NCBI GenBank assembly: GCA_948567375.1
Contig: OX419762.1
Span: 57,517,034-57,581,033, forward strand
Source of the DNA: Lunularia cruciata
Lineage: Eukaryota > Streptophyta > Marchantiopsida > Lunulariales > Lunulariaceae
Direction: 5' to 3'
DNA length: 64,000 nt
Part shown: positions 55,187 through 64,000 of the stretch, one piece after another
Layout: each line of letters opens with the position of its first letter
Position numbering within the stretch: position 1 is the first letter of the stretch
Made by a program: the position numbers and the translations under genes
The notes under the pieces: generated by a model
The model's database searches: none
What the model was told of the DNA's origin: nothing
The model's input: the letters and a program-made list of their open reading frames with translations, nothing else

Positions 55187-56715
55187 TCGGACCAACTCCA
55201 CTGATGCTCCTCTAGACTCTGGAGCACGTACTGCACTCCTAGTCACTGCTGCAGATGCATCCACCTGTGCTGCTCTGCACATGAAGTCCAAAGCATCTCT
55301 ATCACCAACATATGAGATGGAAGCCTCAACACCCAAATCTGATCTCCTCTGAGCAATAGCCATACTAGCCAATCTCTGCTCCAATTGCTCAAACCAAGTA
55401 GCCATAGCTGTGTCAAAAGTAAGGGCAGGTACTGCACCTCTACTAGGTGTAGATCCTCTACCACCACCTCTACCACCTTGTCCTCCATGAACTAGAGCTC
55501 CTCTACTACCTGCCATAGTAGCCCTACCACTCCGTAACTCCGCGTGTAGGTCAAAACATTGGTCACTAGTGTGACCAAATATGTGGCAATGATCACATTG
55601 CCTCTGTGCTGGCTGTGATGCACCCAAGGTATCAGGTCCACTGCCTTGAGTAAACTCTCTCTGATGGTGAGGTCCACCACAAGTCCAACAAGAAACACCA
55701 CCACTCACTGGTTGCTGCTGACCCAAAAATGAGGGTAAGGGTCTAACTCCACTCGCTCCATAGCATCTGGGCTGTCCACCCTGTCCTCAAAAACCAACTG
55801 GGCGTGGTGCACTCTGCTGCACTCTAGAAGGAGTCACAGCCGTGGATGAGGTCTCCCTATCAAATCCAGATGTCACCACTCTCTCCTCCACCATGTTGAG
55901 CTCAATACGCTCAGCCAAACCAAAGACTATTGCCAAAGTGGGCAAAGTAGCCTGCAACAACATAACATCACAAACTCTACGTCGCAACTTCATGTCCAGT
56001 ATCCCATACCAAAACTGGACTGCCTGGGCCTCAATAACTCCCTGAGTGAAACTGATCAGCCGCCTCATGCGAGTGTATGCCTCGTGTAGGCTCTCTTTAG
56101 CCTTCCGCTGGAACTCCTGCAAGCTCCTCAACTTGTCAGTCTGCACTCCCTGGTAGTTCTACCTCAAACATAGGAAGAACTCTACCATGGGGTTAAGTCC
56201 CGGTACCACACCACCTCCTGCAGCGGTACCTCTACTCGTAAGAGCACTATCTCCAGCTAGTGCACCTCCACTAGCTCCACCCACACTACTCGAGCTAGAA
56301 CTTGTAGGTACAGCCGATCTACTCCTGGCCACCGAGCCTGAAGTGATGCAAACATAGTGTGGAGACCAATACTATCTCCATATTTCAATCTCCTCCAATT
56401 GAGCTCTCTTGAACTCATGGTAGTCATCCATCAGCGGACCCTCCAAGTGCTGAAACAACCCCTTCCATGCCATGAAGGGTGTGAACAAAGTCGGGTTCCG
56501 CATCTGCTGCAGATCACACCAACTATCAAACTCCTAGATGAAGTCATCCTACTCAATGGTACCCACTATACCAGAGTAACACCTAGGGCCTTTGGAGGCC
56601 CCATAAATCTTGTCTATGTCCCACAACAATGGTGCGGACACACCAAGTGCACTCTCAATTGAATCAGCTCCTATGTTGAACTCCAACTCAGAGTCAATCT
56701 CCTCCCTCACTGGGA
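55187..56715 (-). pseudogene. Gag with zinc knuckles of C2
   Basis: The capsid part lies at 56,146-55,787 (L-Q-E-F-Q-R-K-A-K-E-S-L-H-E-A-Y, then M-L-L-Q-A-T-L-P-T-L-A). The knuckle region at 55,726-55,190 has C-W-T-C-G-G-P-H-H and C-D-H-C-H-I-F-G-H-T-S-D-Q-C, a canonical CCHC, then G-G-Q-G-G-R-G-G-G-R-G, an RGG-like basic stretch. The frame then runs across the deletion junction into RT sequence in the wrong frame. Confidence 0.8.
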
Positions 56716-57224
56716 CCTAAGATATAGGCTGATATCGAGCATCATTCCGAGTAAACCCACTACATACTGCAGGGCTAACTCCTCTAGAATCTCCAAAGAA
56801 CTCTGTCGTGACAAAGTAACCGCAACAACAAACCCGAACTACTAACTGCAACCGCAAGTCGCAACCGCAAGTACCCCACCAAGTGCCAACACCACCAAGT
56901 GCCAATATTAACTAAGCACCACCCACTAATGTAACTCTAATCGAGATAACTACACTAGGGGAAAGGGCAACCTGTAACCTGCCATCATAACACGTACTCT
57001 CACGGTCTGCAGGTCATCACTTCCTGCCTCACTAGAGAGAAACAAAGGTAGTCTAACTGGTCATCACTCCAGCCACACCACCGAGAGCACACCAGAGCAC
57101 CAACGCTCAAAAGTTAGGGCACCTCATACAAACGTGGTGCACAAATAGGAAGCAGAGAATAGAGGGGATCCAATCACAAGAAATCTAAACAAAAACCCTC
57201 CATCTCATAACACAACACGGGACG
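56716..57224 (-). other. Leader of C2
   Basis: Collinear with 9,901-10,391 of C1; no gene recognised. The PBS-like TGGTGGCAGAGTC is at 57,225-57,237 (minus strand). Confidence 0.5.
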
Positions 57225-57239
57225 GACTCTGCCACCATT

Positions 57240-57579
57240 TGGCATTTGACATAAGAGAAGTTCGTATCTAAATCCTAAGCTACTAGGATCACCAAGAATA
57301 GGATCAAACTGCCTCTCCTAGCCAAAACTACATGTGTATAGATAACAATGGCACAATCACTAGGACAACAAGTGAGGGTGGATCAATTGGCTAGGGCACC
57401 AGTCTAGGAACAAGAGATCTAGGGGTCAAACCCTATTGCGCACAATCTAGCAAGAAAGGTAGATTTTGCCAACCAATGACCAAGATCTACTCTAAACTAG
57501 CTAGCCTCATGCCAGCAAGCTGGCTTGCTGGCCCTATGAAGTCCTAGACTTCTAGGCATTTGTAGCCTCTCATAGCCCA
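57240..57579 (-). repeat. 5' LTR of C2, first part
   Basis: Matches 10,407-10,725 of C1. It is interrupted at 57,580 by element D and continues at 63,176. Confidence 0.75.
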
Positions 57580-57670
57580 TGTAACAATATGGAGTTTAGC
57601 GATGAAGTTAGTCGGGCTTACAAAGTAGAGAATAAGACAAAATAGCCTAGAATATTCAAGAAGCATCTAA

Positions 57671-57857
57671 GAAGCTTCTTGGGAAGCTTCCCAACTAGTA
57701 AACTTGTGCTCTAAGCAGGTAGCTTCTAGAAGCTTCTAACTAGCTTAGCTTGCATGCCAAGTAGGCGGCTTCTAGAAGGAAGCTTCTTGAGAAGCTTCCT
57801 GGTTAACTTGGCTTGCACTCCAAGAAAGCGGCTCAAGGAAGCTTCTTGAGAAGCTTC
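57671..57857 (+). promoter_or_regulatory. Cluster of heat-shock-element-like motifs in the D LTR
   Basis: Perfect GAA-NN-TTC or TTC-NN-GAA units occur at 57,671, 57,683, 57,770, 57,779, 57,791, 57,838 and 57,850, and a three-unit element TTCTAGAAGCTTC at 57,724-57,736. The 3' LTR has a four-unit element (GAAGCTTCTAGAAGCTTC, 62,901-62,918). The motifs end about 20 bp before the TATA box. Heat-shock factors bind arrays of inverted nGAAn units; binding here is inferred from the consensus only. Confidence 0.6.
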
Positions 57858-57876
57858 AAGGGTCTTGTATGCTACC

Positions 57877-57884
57877 TATAAATA
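57877..57884 (+). promoter_or_regulatory. TATA box of element D
   Basis: TATAAATA in CTACCTATAAATACC, conserved in both LTRs; the solo LTR has AATAAATAC. Confidence 0.65.
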
Positions 57885-57990
57885 CCAAAGCCAAAGCTCA
57901 TGCTAGGCATTCGGAGTTTTTACTCATTCAAGTGTCCCAAATGTGAGTTTCCATTCTCCTATTTCTCTCCTCGGTTTTGGTCATTTACAT

Positions 57991-58002
57991 TGGTATCAGA
58001 GC
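57991..58002 (+). other. Primer-binding site of element D (iMet)
   Basis: TGGTATCAGAGC one base after the LTR, an exact initiator-Met PBS. Confidence 0.9.
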
Positions 58003-58260
58003 AAGAATGGGATGGATGGAATTTATGGACCACCAAATCCACTTCCGCCAAACCATTGGGACTTTCATGTCCAGATATTACCAAAGCATTGTTTCACACA
58101 ATTCATCACCTCGCGCTTTGGGCAGGATTTTCTACATATGATCACCGTGTTAGAGGAACCCCAGATACTTCCAGTTGTAACTTATGGAGAACAGTGGACG
58201 TGTTATATCTATGTGTTTATCAATTAGATAAATTGAGGGTAGTGGAATAGAGTAGTAGCG

Positions 58261-59170
58261 ATGGCGGCAATACCGGATGTTATCCTTGCAATGCAACAAC
58301 AAATCAAGCATCTTACTCAATTATTGGATGAACGAGACCAACAACGACAAAAACAAATAGACAGAGCGCCAGTTTGAGATGGAGAAGATCGCATTTGATT
58401 TCCGAAACCCAAGGTGTTTGAAAGCAAGAATCTTCCCGGCATAGTGGAGAATTTTGTGTTTGACTGCAAACATTACTTTGAAGCCACCAATCTTCAACAC
58501 GAGTGGAAACAAATTCTCTTGGCTTCTAGCCAATTGGATGGCATGGCAAAACTTTGGTGGCGATTCCGAGTAGAAAGAGCTGAATGACAAATTGTTACAC
58601 CGATTTTGACATGGGCAAAATTCAAGGAGGCAATACTTGGTCGATTTCAAACTATAAATGCCACCCAAGCCGCACGAGATAAATTGGCAGAGTTGAGGCA
58701 AATTGGCTTAGTAAGAAGCTACATCACACAATTTTAGAAAAGCATCATGCAATATTTCAGATATCAAAGAAGGTGAAGTTTTGGATCGATTTGTGCAAGG
58801 ATTGAAGCCACAAACCAGATTGGAGGTGACCATGCGAGAGCCACAAAATGTAGAAGAAGCCATGCAATTGGCTGAGCATTTTTATTCCTTGGTTGCGACA
58901 ACTTGGTCTTGACCTCAACCTACACAAAGCCTACCAGTACCACGAGTGGAAGAACCGGTACCAATGGAGATTGATGCTATCCAACAAAGACCACTTGGCA
59001 CAGCAGATAGAGAAAGATTATGACAAAATAGAGGTTGCTTTTATTGTCACCAAGTTGGACATTGCATTGCTGAATGTCCACTTAGGAATGGGTGACCTCG
59101 ACAAGTTGCCCAGATGGAGTTTGTGGAACAGAATGATCAAGGAAATGAAGAATCCCAGTAGGAGATTTTG
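58261..59170 (+). pseudogene. Gag of element D (degenerate)
   Basis: Starts at an ATG (M-A-A-I-P-D-V-I-L-A-M-Q-Q-Q-I) with a coiled-coil-like N-terminus. The capsid block follows (W-K-Q-I-L-L-A-S-S-Q-L-D-G, A-K-L-W-W, then F-K-E-A-I-L-G-R-F). A CCHC knuckle C-F-Y-C-H-Q-V-G-H-C-I-A-E-C lies at 59,036-59,077. Stops (near 58,375, 58,585 and 58,735) and frameshifts break it. Confidence 0.8.
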
Positions 59171-59274
59171 AGCCACCTACTAGGAGCTTGATTAGTTCCA
59201 ATGGGATTGAAGGCTCGATGTATGCAAGTTTGCTTCATTTGCAAGGTATGATATCTAATTAGGGTTGTAGGATT

Positions 59275-59541
59275 TTGGTTGATTTTGGAAGTTCAGAGAA
59301 TTGCATGTCTATGCAAGTAGCAAAGGAATTGGGTATTCCTATCAAGCTAGTGTTTGGAAGTAGGTTGAGGATGGCGGATGGTAGAAAGGGTTCTGCATTC
59401 CTCACCTCACATCTTGTTACCTTCAAGATTGGGAAGGAGTATTTAGATTGTATGAGGTTTGTAGTGGCACCTCTACACTATGATATCATTCTGGTTCTAC
59501 CTTGGCTTGAACGTCATAAGGTTCAATTTGATTGGACGTGA
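59275..59541 (+). pseudogene. Protease domain of element D
   Basis: V-D-F-G-S-S-E-N-C-M-S at the start is the retropepsin active site with F in place of S/T, and I-I-L-V-L-P-W-L-E-R-H matches the usual L-G-M-P-W-L end. 88 codons remain open between stops. Confidence 0.75.
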
Positions 59542-59625
59542 CGACAAATTCAAGTACAACACCAAGGTAGAAATTTCAGATTAGGTTGTCTAGCACCTTT
59601 GAGTAAGACAGCTAAGAATAGTCAG

Positions 59626-59805
59626 TCCCAAGATGGGAAGTTTGTCAAGAAGGAAGCCATAGAGCAAATCTGGAAGGGAGATGAGTCTCAAGATGGGAAT
59701 TTTGCCAAGAAGGCAACCATTGGGCAAGCTTGGAAGAGAGATGGGTCCTTGGAAGGGAAGTTTGTTAATGAAGCGGCCATAGAGCAAGCTTTGGAGGAAG
59801 ATAAG
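59626..59805 (+). repeat. Three 60-bp tandem repeats in pol of element D
   Basis: Three 20-residue units lie between protease and RT, beginning S-Q-D-G-K-F, S-Q-D-G-N-F and S-L-E-G-K-F, each followed by a K/E-rich stretch and an A-I-x-Q or A-T-I-G-Q block. They act as a variable linker, perhaps grown by replication slippage. Confidence 0.7.
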
Positions 59806-61140
59806 TTTGTATTCGCGATGTGGATCAAGCCGATTGCACAAGAACAATCTGAGGAGGGCCAAGAGCCTCATCAAGCAATGGTTGATCGGATAGTTCAGGA
59901 GTTTGCAGATGTGTTTCTGGATGATCTGCCAAAGGGATTACCCTTTGATTGAGGTATGCCCTTCAAGATCGAGTTATTGCTAAGGAGTACTCCAGTGAGT
60001 AGACCAATCTCTCAGCTCTCACCAAAGGAGTTGGAGGAGTTGCAAACAACACTTACAGAGTTGTTGGAGAAGGATTTCATACGACATAGTACTATTTGTT
60101 CCAAAGAAGGATGGAGGACTTTGTTTTTGTATTGATTACCGTGGACTCAATAAGCAAACAATGAAGAATGCATATCCCTTGCCTCGGATCAATGACCTGC
60201 TTGATCAACTAAGTAGAGCACACTACTTTTCCAAGCTGGATCTTCATAGCGGCTATACGCAAATTCCTATTGAAGGCGAGGATGTGCAAAAGACTGCTTT
60301 TTGCACAAGGTATGGACATTTCAAGTGGAGAGTTCTACCTTTTGGACTCACTAATGCTCCAGCAGTTTTCATGGATCAGATGCATCGGGTGTTGGAGGGA
60401 CTATTGGATCGGTCCGTGGTGGTTTTCTTAGATGATATCTTAATCAATAGCAAGATAGAGGCAAAACACATGAATCATGTGCAAGAAGTCCTAAGACAAC
60501 TATGACAGTGGAAATTTTACTGCAAGAAGTCAAAGTGTGCTTTTTGGCAGAAGGAGGTTACTTTCTTGGGTCATAAGATCTCATCAGAGGGGATCAGATG
60601 GAAGAAGAGAAGATCAAGGCCATTACTGATTGGCCTACTTCAAAGGATGCTACAGAAGTGCAAGTATTCAATGGATTGGCCAGTTTTTACCAACGGTTCA
60701 TCCACTATTATGCTCACGTGGCTGCACCATTGATTGACCTCTTGGGAAAGAACTCAAGCTTCTAGTGGACCACCAAGCAGGAAGAAGCATTCCAGAAGTT
60801 AAAGCATATGGTGTCTTCAAGACCCATTCTTCAACTATATGATCCTCAACTACCTTGTGTGGTTGATTTTGATGCTTCTAACTTTGCAATTGGAGCTGTG
60901 TTGCAACAAGAATTTCTAGATGGACTACATCCTATTGTCTTTGTGTCTCGCCGACTAAATACAGCTGAAAGGAATTACTCTGCTCGAGATCAGGAACAAC
61001 TTGCAATGGTATATGCCACCAAGGTATGGAGGCATTATCTCTTGGGGAAACAAGTGATCATGCGGATTGATCATAAGCCATTGTTGCAGACCTTACACTT
61101 GGAACATATGAAGAGTCGGCATCATCGATGGGAAGAGTAA
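59806..61140 (+). pseudogene. RT and RNase H of element D
   Basis: [14 protein letters not shown] near 60,000 precedes RT. The piece at 60,161-60,505 has [23 protein letters not shown] and [10 protein letters not shown] (intact D-D). RNase H at 60,808-61,140 has V-D-F-D-A-S-N-F-A-I-G-A-V-L and I-D-H-K-P-L. Stops at 60,503 and near 60,763 and frameshifts near 60,090 and 60,590 break it. Confidence 0.85.
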
Positions 61141-62510
61141 CTCCAATTGTTTGACATCAAACTTGAGTACAAACCAGGTCGGTTCCATGTCATCCCTGAT
61201 GCTCTATCACGACAACCTGATTTGAAGACTCTTCTTCTCATCACGGTGGCAATTACAACGGTGTCCATTGACCCTAAGGTCCATAATGAGTTTCAATCAG
61301 CTCTACAACAAGATCCCTTCTTCCGAATGGTACACGGTCATCTGACACCATGCAACAAGGAGTACAACACCTTCTCCTTCAAGGAAGGTCTTTTATTCCA
61401 TGTAGACCAGATCTATGATCCAGCCAAAGGTGATCATCAACTTGTGCGCCTTCAAGAAGCCCATGATTTACCAATAGCTGGTCACATGGGAGTGGACAAG
61501 ACCTTGGGTACCCTCCAACGCCAATGGTGGTGGCCCAACATGACACGAGATGTTCAAGACTTTGTCCGATCATGTGAGAGTTGCCAACGTAACAAGGCCA
61601 GCAACCAAAAGCCAAGTGGACTTCTTCAACCACTCGCCATTCCATCCACTCATTGGGAGCATGTGAGCTTGGATCTCATCACATCCTTGCAAAGTCAAAA
61701 CAAGGACACACCGCAATCGTGGTGTTTGTGGATAAGCTTAGAAAGCAAATCCACTTGGCACCAACCTATGATACCGTGGATGCTCTAACCTTAGCGCAAA
61801 TCTACTTTGACAACGTCTTCAAGCATCATGGGATGCCATGTCTACTCATCTCCAACCGTGATCCTTGATTTACCGGGAAGTTTTGGCAAGCACTCTTTCT
61901 TATACTCAGCACCAAGCTTGCTTTGTCCATGGCCTATCATCCTCAAACTGATGGACAAACCAAACATGCAAATCATACATTGGAGGATATGTTGCGGGCC
62001 TTTGTCAATGTCCACCATACCAATTGGGATGAATGTCTTATAGCTGTAGAATTTGCCTACAACAATTCCAAACAGGCAAGCACCGGATTTTCTCCCTTCT
62101 TTCTCAATTTTGGCCAAGATCCGCTTGTTCCAGATTCTCTTCGTGCTCCCCCTCCCTCTCAAGTTCCTCATACTTCCACATTCTTGACCACTATATCCCA
62201 ATCTCTCCAACAAGCCAAGTCTCACCTCCTTGTTGCTCAGAATCGCCAAAAACAATATGCGGACCACCATCATTGTGATCTCACCTTTGAAGTTGGTGAT
62301 AAATTCATGCTATCCTCTAGTAACCTCCCTCTCCTACTTGATACCCAAGTTTGTAAACTTGCTCCTAATTGGATAGGACCCTTTGATATCACCCACATTG
62401 TCTCTCCTGTTGCTTATCGACTTGCCTTGCCTTGCCTTATGCGTATCCATCCTGTCTTTCATATTTCCAAGTTGAAACCCTTTGTTCCTAACCCCTCCTC
62501 CTTTTTCCTC
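61141..62510 (+). pseudogene. Integrase of element D
   Basis: The zinc-binding region H-x-x-x-x-G-H-M-G with C-E-S-C-Q near 61,490-61,590 is followed by W-E-H-V-S-L-D-L-I (first Asp) near 61,650. The frame shifts near 61,690, the second block reads L-L-I-S-N-R-D-P near 61,850, and the piece from 61,923 covers Y-H-P-Q-T-D-G-Q-T-K-H-A-N (Glu changed to Lys) and the C-terminal G-P-F-D-I-T-H-I-V module. Catalytic loss is likely. Confidence 0.83.
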
Positions 62511-62529
62511 TTGAGTCCAACCTCCTCCT

Positions 62530-62748
62530 TTGCCTATCCCTATCAACGATCATGAGGAGTACGAAGTTGATCGTATTCTTGCACGTCGTCATATTCAACA
62601 AAGCCGTCGCCAACATACGGAGTACAAGGTCCCTTGGAAAGGGTATCCCCTTCATGATGCCACATGGGAACCTCTTTCCCACCTCCAAAATGCACAGACG
62701 TCCATCAAGGAATTCAAAGCTTCACTGGCGATGAGGATGTCACCAACT
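62530..62748 (+). pseudogene. Chromodomain at the C-terminus of element D integrase
   Basis: Y-E-V-D-R-I-L-A-R-R, then T-E-Y-K-V-P-W-K-G-Y-P and A-T-W-E-P-L-S-H-L, is a chromodomain in full, the histone-mark reader of chromoviruses that guides insertion. It is in another frame than the preceding integrase because of a shift near 62,510. Confidence 0.88.
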
Positions 62749-62763
62749 AGTAGCGGGGGAATA

Positions 62764-63170
62764 TGTAACAATATGGAGTTTAGCGATGAAGTTAGTCGGG
62801 CTTACAAAGTAGAGAATAAGACAAAATAGCCTAGAATATTCAAGAAGCATCTAAGAGGCATCTAATCTAACTTGCGCTCTAAGCAGGTAGCTTCTAGAAG
62901 GAAGCTTCTAGAAGCTTCTAACTAGCTTAGCTTGCACGCCAAGTAGACGGCTTCTAGAAGGAAGCTTCTTGAGAAGCTTCTTGGTTAACTTGGCTTGCAC
63001 TCCAAGAAAGCAGCTCAAGGAAGCTTCTTGAGAAGCTTCAAGGGTCTTGTATGCTACCTATAAATACCAAAACCGAAGCTCATGCTAGGCATTCGGAGTT
63101 TTCCCTCATTCAAGTGTCCCAATGTGAGTTTCCATTCTCCTATTTCTCTCCTTGGTTTTGGTCTTTTACA
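62764..63170 (+). repeat. 3' LTR of element D
   Basis: TGTAACAATATGG to TTTTACA, preceded by the purine-rich AGCGGGGGAATA as polypurine tract. It contains the perfect four-unit heat-shock-like element. Confidence 0.92.
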
Positions 63171-63175
63171 GTCCA

Positions 63176-64000
63176 CAGCCCTATGCCCCAAAGCCTCGAA
63201 ATGCCAAAATTCAGCCAAATGAGGCCTTTCTTGTTGCCATTTCAAACCTCCTCCAAAATTGGCAAAACTTCTCCAAATCTGTGAAAGTCCTCCAAACTAG
63301 CGAAAGTCCTCCAAATCTGGCCAAACAGCAAAAACTCCTCCAAAATCTGACGTAAATCCCAACCAAAATCTGACGTAAACCCTAAAGTTGGTTGTCCACC
63401 AAATCCCTCTCTAACTTTCCACTCGAGCCAAATTCACAACACGAGTTTTTCCAAATCACAAATTCATGAGAAGAGCTTCCCAACTCCACCTTCAATTTGA
63501 CTTTCTGAGCCCAACTCGCAGCAAATTGGTCCTGCTTTCACCTCCTGAGCTCAAAATCACAACCACTGCTCAAAATTTGCTCCTTCTTTGCTCAAAATTT
63601 GGCCAGCACTTCCGTACAATGTCTGCCTAACTGCCAAATTTGCATCAATTGAACGAGCTTCTGCACCCTAAGGAAACACTGAACTTCAATTGAGCTACCA
63701 ATGATCCACTGAGCTTGGAGATACCACCAACACTCAAAGTTCATGCACCCGATTTCCCCTTACTTCACTTCTCTGATGTAAAAAGATTGCTTACCACTCT
63801 CAACTCAACTCAACTTAGATCAGTACTTGATCTGTCACTCTATAAACTGCCAACAATTGGACACTAATTACAGTCAAGCCACACCCACTCAAGCATAGAG
63901 AATCCAGGTGAGACTCGCCGGCCTCTATCCACCATAGCCAAGAACTCGAAGGCTCAACATTAGAGAAATGAGCTCTTTGGAGCTCACTTTGAAACTATAC
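63176..64000 (-). repeat. 5' LTR of C2, continuation to the window edge
   Basis: Matches 10,722-11,594 of C1 in order, so the LTR of C2 resumes after D. It continues beyond the window. Confidence 0.72.

Larger units (their letters stand above)
57580..57989 (+). repeat. 5' LTR of element D
   Basis: TGTAACAATATGG to TTTACA. It carries seven blocks of GAAGCTTC or TTCTAGAA between 57,671 and 57,857 and a TATA box at 57,877-57,884. Confidence 0.92.
57580..63170 (+). mobile_element. Element D: chromovirus (Ty3/Gypsy with chromodomain)
   Basis: 5,591 bp with LTRs of 410 and 407 bp. The target duplication is GCCCA (57,575-57,579) against GTCCA (63,171-63,175), one mismatch, and removal restores a sequence matching 10,712-10,735 of C1. 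Order: LTR, iMet PBS, gag with CCHC, protease, RT, RNase H, integrase, chromodomain, LTR. The coding region has several stops and frameshifts, so it is not autonomous now. LTRs differ by about a dozen substitutions and a few indels. Confidence 0.92.

Noticed and set aside
57671-57857. CRISPR-like array of repeated palindromes
   Set aside because: Repeats are 8 bp with irregular spacing inside an LTR of a plant element; no spacers or cas genes.

Overview
The window reads as nuclear DNA of a large-genome land plant, most likely a gymnosperm or another non-angiosperm. This is an inference from the dense nested Ty3/Gypsy LTR retrotransposons, the plant-style primer-binding sites, a dirigent-like secreted-protein gene, and TE families not typical of angiosperms. 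Almost everything here is mobile DNA. The only credible host gene is at 33.4-34.1 kb (minus strand).

Layout. 1-11.8 kb: family C copy 1 (C1), a decayed minus-strand Ty3/Gypsy element read right to left as LTR, PBS, gag with CCHC knuckles, protease, a C5 cytosine-DNA methyltransferase domain, reverse transcriptase, RNase H, integrase and a C-terminal PHD finger. It carries a 2.2-kb unclassified insertion and an inverted gag fragment. 11.8-23.6 kb: remnant G, with a minus-strand coiled-coil reading frame and a C-like LTR. It is split by element A (12,995-20,796), a complete gypsy element with apparently identical 679-bp LTRs, an open 1,608-codon gag-pol frame and an extra zinc-knuckle ORF. 23.6-25.7 kb: AT-rich sequence, nothing recognised. 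25.7-32 kb: remains of a LINE with an R2-like restriction-like-endonuclease C-terminus, several copies of its 3' tail, a tRNA-derived SINE candidate and a solo LTR.

32-36.7 kb is the non-repetitive island with the dirigent-like gene. 36.7-49.6 kb: an E-type LTR and minus-strand gypsy F (E-type LTR, iMet PBS, gag, protease, RT). F is split by element B (40,357-48,172), an older, broken sister of A. 49.6-52.6 kb: solo LTRs of the D and E families separated by unassigned sequence. 52.6-64 kb: family C copy 2 (C2), which lost protease, methyltransferase and the front of RT. Its 5' LTR is interrupted by D (57,580-63,170), a decayed chromovirus with a C-terminal chromodomain, whose LTRs carry clusters of heat-shock-element-like motifs upstream of a TATA box.

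The most interesting system is family C, a retrotransposon that joins a DNA-methylation writer inside pol with a PHD chromatin reader after integrase. Both visible copies are dead, but C1 shows the methyltransferase motifs in canonical order. The other points of note are the young, potentially autonomous element A, the HSE-bearing LTRs of D, and the RLE-type LINE. Relative order of insertion: A is younger than G, B is younger than F, D is younger than C2, and E solo LTRs landed in LINE L and beside C2.
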